56,438 nt of DNA from Mesomycoplasma ovipneumoniae SC01 (GTDB taxonomy: Bacteria; Bacillota_I; Bacilli_A; Mycoplasmatales; Metamycoplasmataceae): positions 1-56,438 of the forward strand of contig NZ_AFHO01000002.1 in the NCBI RefSeq assembly GCF_000218525.1, read 5' to 3'. The notes under the pieces were generated by a model. It ran no database searches and had not been told where the DNA came from. It was given only the letters and a program-made list of their open reading frames with translations. Positions within the stretch are counted from its first letter, which is position 1, and each line of letters starts with the position of its first letter. Position numbers and translations under genes: made by a program. Shown in pieces: positions 10,050-20,632 of the stretch.

Positions 10050-10862
10050 ATGACAAAATTTGAAATCCTTTCTGTCTTTTGAGATACTAGAGTTGCCTTT
10101 ATTGAGTTTTTAGGATCAGTGCTTTTAATATTTTTCTTTTTGACATCAAAACATATTGTACATCAACTAAAGTCAAATATTTTTGTTTCAAGTTTTCTCT
10201 ATACTCTTTCATTTTTTTCAGCACTTTTTATTGCTCAGGCAGCTTCTGGATTTTTATCAAATTCAGATATCAAACCGTTTTTAATACCACAAATTGTCAT
10301 ATTTGAATCAATTATCAAAGGTCTGACAAATTCATTTACAGGAACATTACTTTATCAAGGTTATTTTTACATTTTTGGCAGTCAAATTTTAGGTGTTATT
10401 TTTGGTTATTTGACCTTCTTCTTGTATACAAAAATGGTAAAAAATATCACAAAATATAAAGAAGATTTTCACAAAATAGTTATGGTTAAAAAGGCCCCTA
10501 AAATTAGCACTTATTTGCAAAAAGAAATCTTTTTTGGTTCATTATTTGTCTTTATTTTAATGAGTATTCCAAGAATTCCTTTTAGTGCAAATTTAACTTT
10601 ATTTGATCATCAGATTGTTTTATTTATTTTGTTGGTCTTTTTCTTTATTATTAACACTAATACCGGTTTTATCAATTTTAATTTATGGTCAACTTTAGTG
10701 ATCATACCTTATTTAGCAATAAGAAAAATTAATAATTTTAGTATTAGACTTTATTTGTGGCAAATCATTATTAACATACTCACAACTATTTTAATACCCG
10801 CGATTTTAAGTCTAATCTTTTTAGGTATTGCCAGTTCTTCAAACTTAAGTTTTAATTTATAA
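10050..10862 (+). CDS. Polytopic membrane protein of the M23 cassette
   Basis: The 270-residue protein has about six hydrophobic segments (roughly residues 18-40, 45-68, 105-130, 155-175, 180-205, 235-260). The first segment EFLGSVLLIFF and third GSQILGVIFGYL recall the first and third helices of aquaporin/GlpF-type channels, but the two NPA boxes that define that family are not visible. I therefore leave it as an unassigned transport or scaffold protein with only a structural hint. One TGA Trp occurs near residue 11. It lies 20 bases before the lipoprotein gene and is likely co-transcribed. Confidence 0.7.
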
Positions 10863-10882
10863 AATCTAACAAAGGAAAGAAA

Positions 10883-13228
10883 ATGTTTAGAAAAAAATAC
10901 AAAAAACTATTTTTAGGTGTACTGACTTCTGCTTTGTCCGTCTCTGTGGTGGTTTCTTGCGGAATAACTAACAGCGCTAATTTATTTACAAGTTCTACTA
11001 ATTTAGAATTAAATAAAAGCCACCCTTACTATTCAATTTATGAACCACAATTTAATATTGATTTATTTAAAACTAATAATTTAGAACAATTTTTAACAGC
11101 AGAGTTTGCTAAAGTACCTTATCAAGTCCAAAATTCTAACTCCAAATTAATTAACATTAATCAAGACTTTCAAGTATCACATATTGCAGACTTACAACAA
11201 ATTAATTCTAACAATCAAATAGTTCAACCAACAGTTGAAAATAATACTTTAACTTTAGATCAACCTAAAGTTGAAATCAAAAATTTCAAGCAAAATAAAT
11301 TGGCAAATCGCTTCATCAAATTAAATTTAGATGCACAAGGCTTAGAATCCAAAGCTAAACAAATCAACTTGAACCTAAATAATTTCTATTATGAAATAAA
11401 CTATAATCAAATTCAGGAAAATAATGATGACACAAGAATTTTAGATGTTCCAATTACTATTAGATATTATAATGCTGATGACAAACAAAACCCTTACAAG
11501 CGAGAAAATTTTATTACAATTTATAAACAAATTAGCGGTTTTGCCCCAAATAAAGCAAAGCAAGATAATATTAACAAAACCAAAATGATTAGCAAAATTG
11601 ACTATAAAAATAAGACTAATGTTTCTATTTATGGTGCTCTAGAAAATTTAAATTCTAAAGAAGAAATCAATGGTGAGACTGATACTTTAATTAGAACTAA
11701 ATATCTTGATAAACAACTAAAAGATATTGATTTGTTTACAGTAGAAATTCCTCAAGATAGCAAAAGTCAATATTATTTAAAAGATGCTAGGCTAGGCGGT
11801 GATCTAAAATCTATTTTAGTGACTGTTGTCACAACCACAGGTAGTGGACAAAATGCTTACAGTACAGAAAAAGTCTATAAAATTGAAGGCTTTAAGCAAC
11901 TAGAACAACAGGAAGTCCAGCAACTATTTAAAAAATATTTAAAAGTTCAAGTTAAAGGTGGAATTAGTTTTTTTAACTATGATTTTGCCAATGTCAATAA
12001 AGATGATTTTGTAACTAACTTTGATCAAAATAGCTTTTTTGATATTAAAATTAATATTTCAGAAAAAACTAACGATACTAGTTTAGCTCCATACACAACT
12101 AAGGCTAAAATTAGCTTTAAATCAAAAAGTTCTATTTTCAAAGATTTTGAAATTGAGGATTTTGAAATTGGAGTACCAAAATTTGTTTCTTTATTTGATT
12201 CTTCAACCTCATTATTAAATAAAAACCAAATTTTTTCACCTTATAATGCTTCAGTTTATATACCAGAATTAGAAAGAAGAAATATTGGCGAAATTAGCAA
12301 TAGTGTTAATGAAGAGAGCAAATCTTTTGTGACTTCTGGTGGTTACAAAGAATTTCGTACTTTCTACACTGATAATAAATTAACTCAGGCCGTTCACTAT
12401 GGTGAAGATGTCTTAGTGCCAAGCGGTCTACCACTAAAAACTTTTTCTAAATCAAAATTACTAGGGGCTTACTACTTACCAAATCAAGGGGCCGCTGAAG
12501 GAATTGGAACTACCGTTGCATTACAAGTTGATATTAAGGACTTAGAAATTAGCCAAGAAACTAAAGACAAATATTTGCGTAATGTAGATGCTGTTGTTTT
12601 CTTTTTTATCCACTTAGACAATAATACACTTTCACTTTTAGGCCAAACAGCGCAAGTTGAACAAGGTAATAAAAATAGCTCAAGAATAGCAACCTATCTA
12701 AAAGATGCTAGTCCGATTAATCCAAAAGAATTAGAAAAAAATACTACTTTTGGTACAATTGGACAGATGACTAACAATGGTGGTTGATCACCACACGTTC
12801 ACATCGAAGCTTATCCAATTCGATATGAAATCAAAAATGGTAAAAAAGTATTTGCGGAAAAATTTTTAAATCAGAAATATTTGCTTGAACAACAAAGAAA
12901 TATTAGAATAGCACCAAACCGTATTAATAAATATATCAATGTAGACGAACAAAATAAGCAAATTATAAACTTAACCAGTCTTAAAGCTGCGGGTGTACAA
13001 ATTGATCAAAGCAAAGACATTAACTTAGTTGATAATAGCGGGAAAGATACTAAAAAGCTTGACACACAATTTAAGGGTTATAAAAACAGAGATTACACAA
13101 AATCAGTCGAGGATTTATTTATTAGAAATCAGGCATTAGATCCAAATATATTTTTCCAATTTCGTGATGATAAATCCTCGCGAGTAAGACTGGATAACTT
13201 ATTTACAAAAGCTAAACAAAATAGTTAA
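10883..13228 (+). CDS. Lipoprotein with M23/LytM-type metallopeptidase domain
   Basis: The 781-residue protein has a signal peptide ending in the lipobox VVSC, so it should be anchored outside the membrane. Residues ~30-490 are an unassigned, beta-rich region. Residues ~495-645 show the M23 pattern in order: HYGEDVLVPSGLP (~503, zinc-binding HxxxD), a GTTVALQVDI strand, FFIHLDN (the 'HL' strand), GTIGQMTNNGGWSPHVHIE (~637, the HxH pair). M23 enzymes cut peptidoglycan cross-links or peptides such as elastin. A mycoplasma has no wall of its own, so a substrate from other bacteria or the host is inferred. AAAGGAAAG precedes the ATG. One Trp TGA at 12785 lies inside the HxH motif region. Confidence 0.8.
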
Positions 13229-13273
13229 AAACCAAAAGATAAAAAAACACAAAGTTCGCTGTTGAATTTTTAT

Positions 13274-13835
13274 CCCGAGTTTCCAAGTTTAATGATAAAA
13301 TCTTAAAAAGTGTCCGGTTTAAACTTTTTTTGGCAAACTCGGAAAAAATAACTATTAAAGCAAAAACTAATTATTAATCAAATAAAGAAAACTAAAAAAG
13401 CTAAAATTTTAGCTTAAAAAGCAAAATTATAAAATATCTAAACTACCTTTTTTAGTTAAAACACTGACAAAGATCATAAAAATATACAACTACTATTTAA
13501 ACTCAATGTAAAAAGAAAACTCGTTTTTATTTAAATTGAGCCTAAAAAAATATATGAAGTTTTGAAAGAACAGTAATTAAAAGCCTTAAATTTATAGATT
13601 TCTAAACGGTTAAATTTAAGGCATTCCATTATATTTAAAGCCATAATGGAAAAAATGGCATTATCTGAGTTTATTGCACCAAAAACATAATCAAGTCCTC
13701 CTTAATTCTAATATCAAAAAAATTTATTCTTTTATTCTTAGCGTGAGTTTTATTATAACTCAAAATTTTTTTAAACCAAGCATTTTTTTTTTTTTTTTTT
13801 CAAAAGGTTAATTTTAAAATAATAAAAAACCCCTC
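13274..13835 (-). repeat. Repeat element copy A (poly-A promoter, mini-ORF, hairpins)
   Basis: This is one of four related intergenic elements. In transcription order on the minus strand: 18 A (13783-13800), TGCTTGG, a TATAAT at 13752-13757, AAGGAGGA ribosome-binding site, the mini-ORF MFLVQ (13688-13671), hairpin 1 (TTCCATTAT / ATAATGGAA), hairpin 2 (GCCTTAAATTTA / TAAATTTAAGGC), hairpin 3 (CTCAAT.. / ..ATTGAG), then a conserved tail ending at CCCGAGTTTCC.. (13274-13294). Its 5' arm upstream of the poly-A is replaced by the PTS terminator. The transcript would run toward the 3' end of the M23 gene. No gene lies in 13229-13913. Confidence 0.8.
13752..13800 (-). promoter_or_regulatory. Poly-A promoter of element A
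   Basis: Eighteen A (sense strand) stand directly before a TTGG-type -35 and a TATAAT at 13752-13757, in the same order as in copies B-D, where the tract is 16, 17 and 16. Confidence 0.7.
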
Positions 13836-13860
13836 TGGCTAAAACTCAAAGGGGTTTTTT
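13824..13860 (-). terminator. Terminator of the PTS operon
   Basis: AAAAAACCCCT and AGGGGTTTTTT-type arms form a GC-rich stem with flanking A and T runs, 53 bases beyond the ulaC stop. It ends the minus-strand PTS transcript, and may also stop plus-strand readthrough. Confidence 0.8.
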
Positions 13861-13913
13861 ACCTAAAAACCAACAAATTTATCAGTTTTTAGGTTCAAAT
13901 TTTAAAGAAAAAG

Positions 13914-14393
13914 TTATGAATTAAGGTATTTTGAAAAATCAACTTTTTCCAAAACGGCGATTATTTCTTCTTTTGATGTAGCTTTAATAATTTTGTCAAT
14001 ATTTTCAGAATTTTCAAAAGCGGCAACTATTTGGGGCAAGGCAACTGCGGTGTGAATATCTGCACTTGTTGCACCAAGAGTTATTAAAATTTGAACTGGA
14101 CGGCTATCTTGGTCAAAATAAAAAGGTTTATCAAAGACAACAAGTGAAAAACAGTCTTTAAATACGTCTTTTCCAGCTTCAGCATGAGGCATTGCAAGAA
14201 AAGGTCCAAGTATATAATAAGGTCCGTGTTCAATTGTTGAGTTGATTATCGAGTCAATGTAATTTGGGCTTATTAATTTTTTTTCAACAAGCGGTTTACA
14301 TGAGACTTCAATTGCTTCTTGCCAGGTTTGGGCTCTTTGATTAATTAAAATTGAGTCATTTTCAATTAAATTTGTGAGTAAATTAACTGACAT
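13914..14393 (-). CDS. ulaC: PTS ascorbate-type EIIA component
   Basis: The 159-residue cytoplasmic phosphocarrier belongs to the mannitol/fructose-type EIIA (PTS EIIA type-2) family. The phosphorylated His is in the motif FLAMPHAEAG (about residue 73), preceded by HGPYYILGP. It accepts phosphate from HPr and passes it to EIIB (14426-14716). It follows ulaB by 32 bases and begins with an AGGAG-like site, so the two are co-transcribed. It is the last gene of the cluster and is followed by a strong terminator. Confidence 0.88.
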   Translation of the reverse strand: MSVNLLTNLIENDSILINQRAQTWQEAIEVSCKPLVEKKLISPNYIDSIINSTIEHGPYYILGPFLAMPHAEAGKDVFKDCFSLVVFDKPFYFDQDSRPVQILITLGATSADIHTAVALPQIVAAFENSENIDKIIKATSKEEIIAVLEKVDFSKYLNS

Positions 14394-14425
14394 AAGATTT
14401 TCTCCTAAATCAAAAAAAGATAAAT

Positions 14426-14716
14426 CTAAACAAGTTGCTCAAGAACTGGACTTAATGCGGTTTTAATTTCATTTTCGTCCATTAAATTAGTTACGCCAAC
14501 AATTTTAGCTTTTTGGTTTTGATTAAACTCGCTAACAAGGTGTTTTGAGGCGATAATTATATCTACTGAATTTGTAAGTCCTTTTGACTGACCCATTGAA
14601 AGGGCTTCTACAGAAGCATCAACCCCTAATTCTTTTACTATTTTTTGAACTTTCAACTTAATTATCATTGAAGTTCCCATTCCATTTCCACATGCAGCGA
14701 CAATTTTTAATGACAT
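14426..14716 (-). CDS. ulaB: PTS ascorbate-type EIIB component
   Basis: The 96-residue EIIB of the lactose/ascorbate fold carries the phosphorylated Cys in the loop AACGNGMGTSM (about residue 9-18). The ATG at 14716 is chosen because AAAGGAG lies 6 bases upstream. A longer start at 14746 would add residues not typical of the family. It receives phosphate from UlaC and passes it to the sugar bound by UlaA. A terminator-like hairpin and a separate promoter lie between ulaA and ulaB, so ulaBC may be made independently. Confidence 0.88.
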   Translation of the reverse strand: MSLKIVAACGNGMGTSMIIKLKVQKIVKELGVDASVEALSMGQSKGLTNSVDIIIASKHLVSEFNQNQKAKIVGVTNLMDENEIKTALSPVLEQLV

Positions 14717-14771
14717 AATTACTCCTTTATTTAATGCAGCAAACAAAAATAATTTTTACTATAATTTTAAA

Positions 14772-14799
14772 ATTATATAACAATTTTGCAAAAAACAAA
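14772..14799 (-). promoter_or_regulatory. Internal promoter before ulaBC
   Basis: On the minus strand TTTGTT (14794-14799) is spaced 16 bases from TATAAT (14772-14777), 55 bases before the ulaB start and just after the hairpin at 14802-14837. Confidence 0.6.
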
Positions 14800-14801
14800 T
14801 A

Positions 14802-14837
14802 AAAAAATCCTGGTTTTTGCAAGAACCAAGATTTTTT
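14802..14837 (-). terminator. Hairpin between ulaA and ulaB
   Basis: AAAAAATC(C)TGGTT and AACCA(A)GATTTTTT pair with one bulge position and a 7-8 base loop. Read on the minus strand it is a terminator or attenuator that would reduce readthrough from ulaA into ulaBC. Confidence 0.65.
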
Positions 14838-14873
14838 ATACTAAAAATATAAAAATTTGAAAAACTTAATAAA

Positions 14874-16613
14874 TTAGGCTTCTTTTTGCACTAAATCAAC
14901 ATTAACTTTGAGTAATTTTTGTAGTCATGTTTTTTTAGTTTGTTTTGTTGAATCAACTCCTTGACCTAAAAGAATTAGACCAATCATTCCAACAAAAACA
15001 GTAATTCAACCTAAAATATAGTGGAATTGACCAATAATTAGACTAAGTCCGAAGAAGAGGTTTCAGTCACCCATTCCTAAAAATCCGGTTGTAACTGGAT
15101 TTTGACCAACTGGAATTCCAACATCAGCAATATTTTGGATTAATTTTAGACCAAATGAAATTACAATAATTTCAAAGAATCCAATTATTGCTGGAACAAT
15201 AAATGCAGCTTTTCAACCTCCTGAGGCATTAGCATAAACTCCCATTGCTCCTGAGTTGAAAAAGAGTGTAATAAAGAGTGGAATTGCGACCAAAGAATAA
15301 TTGTTTCCAGGGATTGCAGCAAGTCCAACTGCGATAAAGACAGCCAAAAATTGCCCGAAAACTCCACCAAGGAATCCGTAAGTAACGGCATTAATTGAAA
15401 ATCCATAAGTTGCGGCAATGTCAACAGCAACAACAGCACCAGGAATTACTTTTTCAGAAATTCCGTGGAATGACTGTTGTAATTCAGTAACAAACATTCT
15501 AACACCAGTCATAATTGCAATTAAGGAAGCAATTATGTTGAGTGTTCCTCCTAAAATTAGGAAGACAAAGTTTGCCCCACCAAATGTTCCATTTCAGGTA
15601 GCACCGATTTTTTCGGCTTCCCCAGTAAATCCACTGTATGTATCATTAACAGTTTTTTCTAATCCATGGTAACCAATAATTATCGCAAATAAAACTACAA
15701 AGAGAATGAGAATAATTATTGTTTGGGTAAAAATGTTGTCTTCAAAAATTTTGAGTGATTGAGGTAATTTACGATTTTCAGCACTATGTTCTTTATTTCC
15801 AAAAAAGCGACCCATTTTGTAGCTAGTAAATAAAGTAAGCATTTGTTGGTGCCCAACGGCAAAACCAGCATTTTGGGTAACTAGGTTAGTTATTTTCAAG
15901 GTTGCAACCGATGAAGTTGCTCAGTAAATTCCTAAAAATAGACCCGAAATTATCACAAGTCCGGCTTGAGATCCAGCAGAAATTGCCCCATCATCAAGCA
16001 ATGGAATTGAACGGAATAAAATTACATATAAAAGTGCAGTTACAACTGTTGATTGCTGAAGCATAATATGTCCAGTAATAACAATTGAATTTGTGTTAGT
16101 GAACCTTTTTGCTAAAACCATTAAAATATTAACAATAAAGGCAGCAATAAAGGTGAATGATGCTAAGGAAAGAAAGTCATTTGCCTTTCCAAAGCTTGTT
16201 TGAAGAAAATTGCTTGCAGAAGTCCACCCTAAATAAGGATCAAGCGGAACAACACCACCGGATTTAATACCACTAATTGCGCCAAAAACTGGAGCAGCTA
16301 GTCGAATTAGAGCACTAGCTCCAATTGATAAAAGGAAAATTCCGATAGCTGTTTTTAGCGCCCCAAGAATTGCATCTCTGGCACCCCGACCTAAAACAAG
16401 ATAACCAACAAGCACTAATGAGCCAAGCAAAAGTGCATTTTGTCTTAAATAGTTATCAAGATAAACTCTTCGAACAAGAAAAACAAGGGCGTCTGAAAAA
16501 CTCTCGCGGTTATGTCCCATTCGCACACCGAGCGTGATCCCGATAATTAAAAGGTTAACTGCCAAGAAAATAAGCAGGCCAAAAAGTAATTTATTTTTTT
16601 TACTAAGTGACAT
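14874..16613 (-). CDS. ulaA: PTS ascorbate-type EIIC membrane permease
   Basis: The 579-residue membrane permease (UlaA/SgaT family) has about 10-12 hydrophobic segments. Recognisable stretches include KNADA-like VTQNAGFAVGHQQM and FGQFLAVFIAVGLAAIPGNN. It translocates and phosphorylates the substrate, L-ascorbate in characterised systems. E. coli UlaA is ~465 residues; the longer length here comes from an N-terminal segment and a large charged loop near residue 260-280. Several TGA codons encode Trp. AGGAAA precedes the ATG. It follows the lactonase gene by 65 bases, suggesting one operon driven from upstream of 17740. The true substrate may be a pentose-like acid rather than ascorbate. Confidence 0.87.
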
Positions 16614-16678
16614 TTTATTTCCTTTCTTAAAATTTTTTAAAGTTTAAACTAATAAATAGTAATTAGAATTTAAAATCG

Positions 16679-17740
16679 CTAGATTTTAAAAGTTTTTTTG
16701 AGTTCTAGTACGTACTCAGGAAGAATTGACGGGTCAAATTTTCGCGGCTCATCAAAGGTCAATATTTCAGCAGGATTGTTAACTAGAATATCATCAATTG
16801 CTTCTTGACTAACACCAACTTGTCTTAAAAGTGGAATAAATCGATCAAAAAGATAGGTAAATCCAAAGCTCATTTTCCCTTTTAGCATCCCGTAGTTTCT
16901 CTGGTATAAAACCCGACCTGCATCAAGTGATAAAGTAATATGTTTTTGGAGTCCAAGATCAACTAGATATTTAATATTTTCAGCTAAGGTTGCATCAGTA
17001 TAATATTTAACACGATCAGGACCATCAAAACATAAAGTTACACCTAATTCCTTAATTATTTTTGCATAATAATATTTATCAGGATTTTTATTTAAGTGTG
17101 AAAGTTGAATTTTTCGAGGATTAGCACCAAAATCAATTAAATATTTAGCAGCCTCATAAGCCATTGTTCCTAGTTGGGTGTGAACCAAAATTGGTGCACC
17201 GGTTTCAATTGAGGCTCTTGCGGCAACTTCAAGTGATTTTAATTCGAGGCGATCAATTGCACCATAACCTGTTCCGGCTTTAATTATTCCCGCTTTTGCC
17301 TTTGAACGTTTAACAACTGGGCCAGAATAATTATACTCATCCATTCCTTGGGTTATTTCAGCAACGACCATTTTTGTAATTTCATCAGTTGGAACAAGAG
17401 CAAGTCAAGAAGCGCCTTTGTCATAAAAAGCGGCCTTGTGGAAACCGGTGGACATAATAATATGCACTTTACCAGCTAATTCCTGGGCGATTTCGAGCAT
17501 GCGATAAACATCTCTACCAACATTTGGCGGATCCATTGTTACCAATGTTTTTCCGCCGCGAGCTGCAAATTCGAGCGATTCAGCAATTGCAGCTTCGTTT
17601 GAAAGCATCACAAAATCAGGGTGTTCGTGAGCTTCAGGACCATAATTTTTAATTAAATGATCATGACAATCAACAATACCTAACTCTGAGGGGTGAATAT
17701 CACCTAAGACAGTTCTTGAAAATTTTTCCGTTTTTTGCAT
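16679..17740 (-). CDS. Phosphotriesterase-like lactonase
   Basis: The 353-residue enzyme belongs to the amidohydrolase/phosphotriesterase family. Metal ligands visible in order are DCHDHLI (HxH, ~residue 25), IIKAGTGYG (Lys that is normally carbamylated, ~155), LVHTQLG and QLSHLN (His ligands), and TLSLDAGRV (Asp). Mycoplasmal and Listeria relatives have been characterised as lactonases for sugar-lactone phosphates. Its position as first gene of an ascorbate-type PTS operon fits hydrolysis of the imported, phosphorylated lactone. One Trp TGA at 17405. GAAAGGAAA lies before the ATG. Exact substrate is inference. Confidence 0.85.
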
Positions 17741-17823
17741 TAAAAATTTTTTTTCCTTTCTTTAGTTTTAAAGTCAAACACTTAACAAATAAAATTTGTT
17801 TTTAATAATTTAATTATGATTTA

Positions 17824-17829
17824 ATTATA
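17824..17829 (-). promoter_or_regulatory. Promoter of the lactonase-PTS operon
   Basis: On the minus strand ATGGTATAAT gives an extended -10 about 85 bases before the lactonase ATG at 17740. The -35 is poor. Confidence 0.5.
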
Positions 17830-17916
17830 CCATTTTTTTAAATGAATGTGAAAAAAGCAAAACAAAAAATGTTTTGCGATTATAAATAACTATATTAAGC
17901 TTCGTTAAGCTTCTTT

Positions 17917-17988
17917 GAAAAGATATAAATTCCGTATTATTTTAACAAAAAAATAAAAAATAAAAAATAAAAATTTTGCGAATTTTTT
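17917..17988 (+). repeat. Left direct repeat flanking element B
   Basis: This segment aligns with 18541-18608, sharing CGTATTATTTTAA-like and AAAAATTTTGCGAATTTTT blocks with few gaps (about 85 percent by eye). It ends exactly where the terminal inverted repeat of element B begins. The right copy contains the terminator of the ABC lipoprotein gene; the left copy is a degenerate version. Confidence 0.65.
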
Positions 17989-18541
17989 CTGAGTTTCCCA
18001 GTTTGATGCCAAAAATTCACTTTTAGTGAATATAAATACGTAAAAATACCGGTAAATCCGGGTTTTTTGACGTTAAAATCTTAATTTTTATTATTTTAAA
18101 ATAAGCTTTTGCAAAAAAAAAAAAAAAATGCTTGGTCTAAGAAAAAATTATGTTATAATGGATCTCACTTAAGAATAATTAATAAATTTTGATATTGAAT
18201 TAAGGGGGAATTAGTTATGTTTTTTTGTCTAAAAAAATCAGAAAATGCGAATTTTCCATTATGTTTTTAATATAATGGAATGCCTTAAATTTAACCGTTT
18301 AGAAATCTATAAATTTATGGCTTTTAATTATTGTTCTTTCAAAACTTCATATTTTTTTTAGGCTCAATGCAAATAAAAACGAGTTTTCTATTTGCATTGA
18401 GTTTAAATAGTAGTTGTTTTTTTATCCATAAATTGATTTTGTCAGTGTTTTATAATAGGTAATTAACTTTTGCCAAAAAAGTTAAAAAGCACGAAAAACC
18501 GGACAATTTTTAAGATTATCTCGGCAAATTGAGAAACTCGG
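17989..18541 (+). repeat. Repeat element copy B with terminal inverted repeats
   Basis: This is the best-bounded copy, about 553 bp. It starts CTGAGTTTCCCAGTTTG and ends CAAATTGAGAAACTCGG, which are imperfect inverted repeats. Inside, in order: a CCGG TAAAT CCGG hairpin with T run, 16 A (18113-18128), promoter with TATAAT at 18154-18159, AAGGGGGAA ribosome-binding site, a mini-ORF (18217-18270, 17 residues; one T fewer would give MFFV), hairpin 1, hairpin 2 (18282-18321) and a perfect 13-bp hairpin 3 (18363-18401), then the conserved CCGGACAATTTTTAAGATT tail. The transcript would converge on the ABC lipoprotein gene. Confidence 0.82.
18113..18159 (+). promoter_or_regulatory. Poly-A promoter of element B
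   Basis: Sixteen A at 18113-18128 are followed by TGCTTGGTC (-35 TTGGTC), a 16-base spacer and TATAAT at 18154-18159. The tract touches the -35 region, the position where homopolymer slippage is known to switch some mycoplasmal surface genes. Confidence 0.75.
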
Positions 18542-18608
18542 AAAAATATATAAAGTGCGTATTATTTAAAGAAAAAAATAAAAACTAAAAATTTTGCGAA
18601 TTTTTAGT
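18541..18608 (+). repeat. Right direct repeat flanking element B
   Basis: Partner of 17917-17988. It begins one base after the right terminal inverted repeat of element B and includes the terminator of the lipoprotein gene at 18662. Confidence 0.65.
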
Positions 18609-18612
18609 TTTT
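18580..18612 (-). terminator. Terminator of the ABC substrate-binding lipoprotein gene
   Basis: A perfect 14-bp stem (AAAAACTAAAAATT / AATTTTTAGTTTTT) with a 5-base loop lies 50 bases beyond the stop of the minus-strand lipoprotein gene. Confidence 0.75.
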
Positions 18613-18661
18613 ACAAACAGCAGAATTTTTAATTTTTTAAAATTACCGCTAATTTAAGTTT

Positions 18662-20494
18662 TTATTCGTTAATTAATTTTAGTAAATTATCAGAACTTTT
18701 GGTTTCACTGTTTTCAAATCTTGTTGATTGAATTAGTGAATCTGTAATTATTGCCGAAATTTTTGCTTCTTTAAAATTACCATTATCACTTAGAATTTTA
18801 ACTTTGGATGCATCTTCTTTAAAAGCATTAAGCATTGATTCCATTGAAATTATAACTGATCTGAGGTTTGCCATTTTTTCATACAAACTTCAGTCGATTT
18901 TTTTGGCATCTTCACCAACTAGTTCAATACTTTTTTTGTTTTTAGATTCAAAGTCAACAATTTTATCATAGTATTCTTGATATTTTTTCTTTACTTGTTC
19001 CAATTTTTCTTGAGTTACAACCGCTTTTGTAGGAAGGAAATAACCAGTATTTTCCATTAAATAATCAACATTATCGACCATTTTTCCGGGTGTGTCAATA
19101 TCGTTTTGACCAGTAAAGAGTCATTCTAAAAATTTAACTGCCGCTTTATTGATTTTCTCTGTATCAGTTTTAATTGGAATTAATGACGATCCACCTGAGT
19201 TATAAACAAAAAATGGAGAATCTTTGCGTGACTTTAATGGTTGGTTTGTTGTAAAGACGTCATTAAATGTTGCAAAACCTTTGGCAAGTTCAGGGTTTTT
19301 ATCTGCAAATAAATTACGGGTTGTTGCTGTATCAATTGATTGCTTAATTCCAACTCCAGGAACGTATCCAAAAACGGTACGGTATTGAAGAATATCATGA
19401 CTTCCTCATTCACCAATGCTGTTTTTTGCTTTAAAGTTTTTAAATTGAAATGCTTGCAAAATTTTGGTTGCTTGACCTACTTTTTGTTCGATTTTTTTGT
19501 TAGTTTTTGTAAGTTTATCGTAAGTTTTTTTAAATTCATCTTGTAAGGATGTATCTGTAGCAATATTAAAAGTTAAATCTTTACCTTTTGGCTCTCAGAA
19601 TTTTTTACCTGATTTTGAAATAATATTTTTGTGGAAAATTAGACCTGAATAATCAATATCAAAAATAGACGCATTTTCTGTATTTTCATCAAGTTTTGCA
19701 TCTGCTTTTAATTTGGCACCGTCAATAAATTTAGTTGAAAATTCAAGCGCTTCTTCAATATTGGAAAAAGTATCATAATTTACGTTCAAATCTTTGAAAA
19801 CATCGGCAGATTTTACTTCAAGATTGCTAAAAAAACTGTTTTCAGGAGTCGAATTTCCTTTCTGAGCTGATTCTTGTGCTTTTTTGTAAATTTCGGTCGA
19901 CTCATCAACTTTTCCGCCACCTTTTTTTACTAAATCAAAAATAATTCGTAAATTATCAAGGTTAAATCCAAGTGCATCAACATCATTTACGTTAAAAGGA
20001 ATGTTATAAAACTTATTTTCACCAAAATTAAATGAATTGTATTTTTCTACAATTTGATCAGTGAATATTCCTGGCTTCAATTTATCGCTTTTTATTTCTA
20101 AAAGTCGATTACGTTCTTGTAAAACACTCGCTGTTGAAGAGTCACCTAAAACAATTGAAGGAAGTTGATCTGAATTTGTGTCCAGTAATTTTTTAATATT
20201 TTCGGTTGTTTCTTGTTGAGTATTTGCTTTTGCTTCATCACTCAAAACAAGTCTAACTGGCGCAAAATCAGGGTCATTTTTAAACTTTTGGTTGTAATAA
20301 GGGATTAATCCCTTTTCATTTTTACCATAAACATTAAGTCCAAAAATTAATGGTCAAAAAGGACCTTGACTTGTTGTCATAACAACTTGAGTTTTTGGAT
20401 CAATTGTATTTTCACTTACTCCACAAGCGGTCGCAATTAAGAAAAGGCTTGGTGAGAGAACTAAAAAAGGTTTAAAAAATTTTTTAAAATTCAT
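18662..20494 (-). CDS. ABC importer substrate-binding lipoprotein (sugar type)
   Basis: The 610-residue protein begins MNFKKFFKPFLVLSPSLFLI and has the lipobox ATAC at residue ~25. The pattern of the mature part (an N-terminal alpha/beta half, long Lys-rich linker, C-terminal helical half with KINKAAVKFLEWLFTG) is that of extracellular solute-binding proteins for sugars or glycerol-phosphate in mycoplasmas. It would hand substrate to the divergent transporter 20633-23532, from which it is separated by a 138-base promoter region. It is longer than the usual 400-500 residues. Trp TGA codons occur at 19595 and several later sites. Substrate is not predictable. Confidence 0.78.
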
Positions 20495-20632
20495 ATATTT
20501 CTCACTTTTTCTAATTTTATGAAATTTTTTTCAGAAATATTAATAATTAAATATTAGTTATTTATAATTTTAATAAAAATAACTATACAACATTTAGAAA
20601 AAAATTTTTAAAAAAAGGTAAAATTTTTTAAT

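Noticed and set aside
10050..10862. Annotation as an aquaporin
   Set aside because: Helix-like similarities exist, but neither NPA motif is present, so the name is not justified.
15185..15439. Leu-rich frame overlapping ulaA on the same strand
   Set aside because: It is an alternative frame of the EIIC coding sequence and lacks a ribosome-binding site.
18113..18128. Poly-A tract of element B as a terminator T run on the minus strand
   Set aside because: No stem precedes it on the minus strand, and the same tract stands before a promoter in all four copies.
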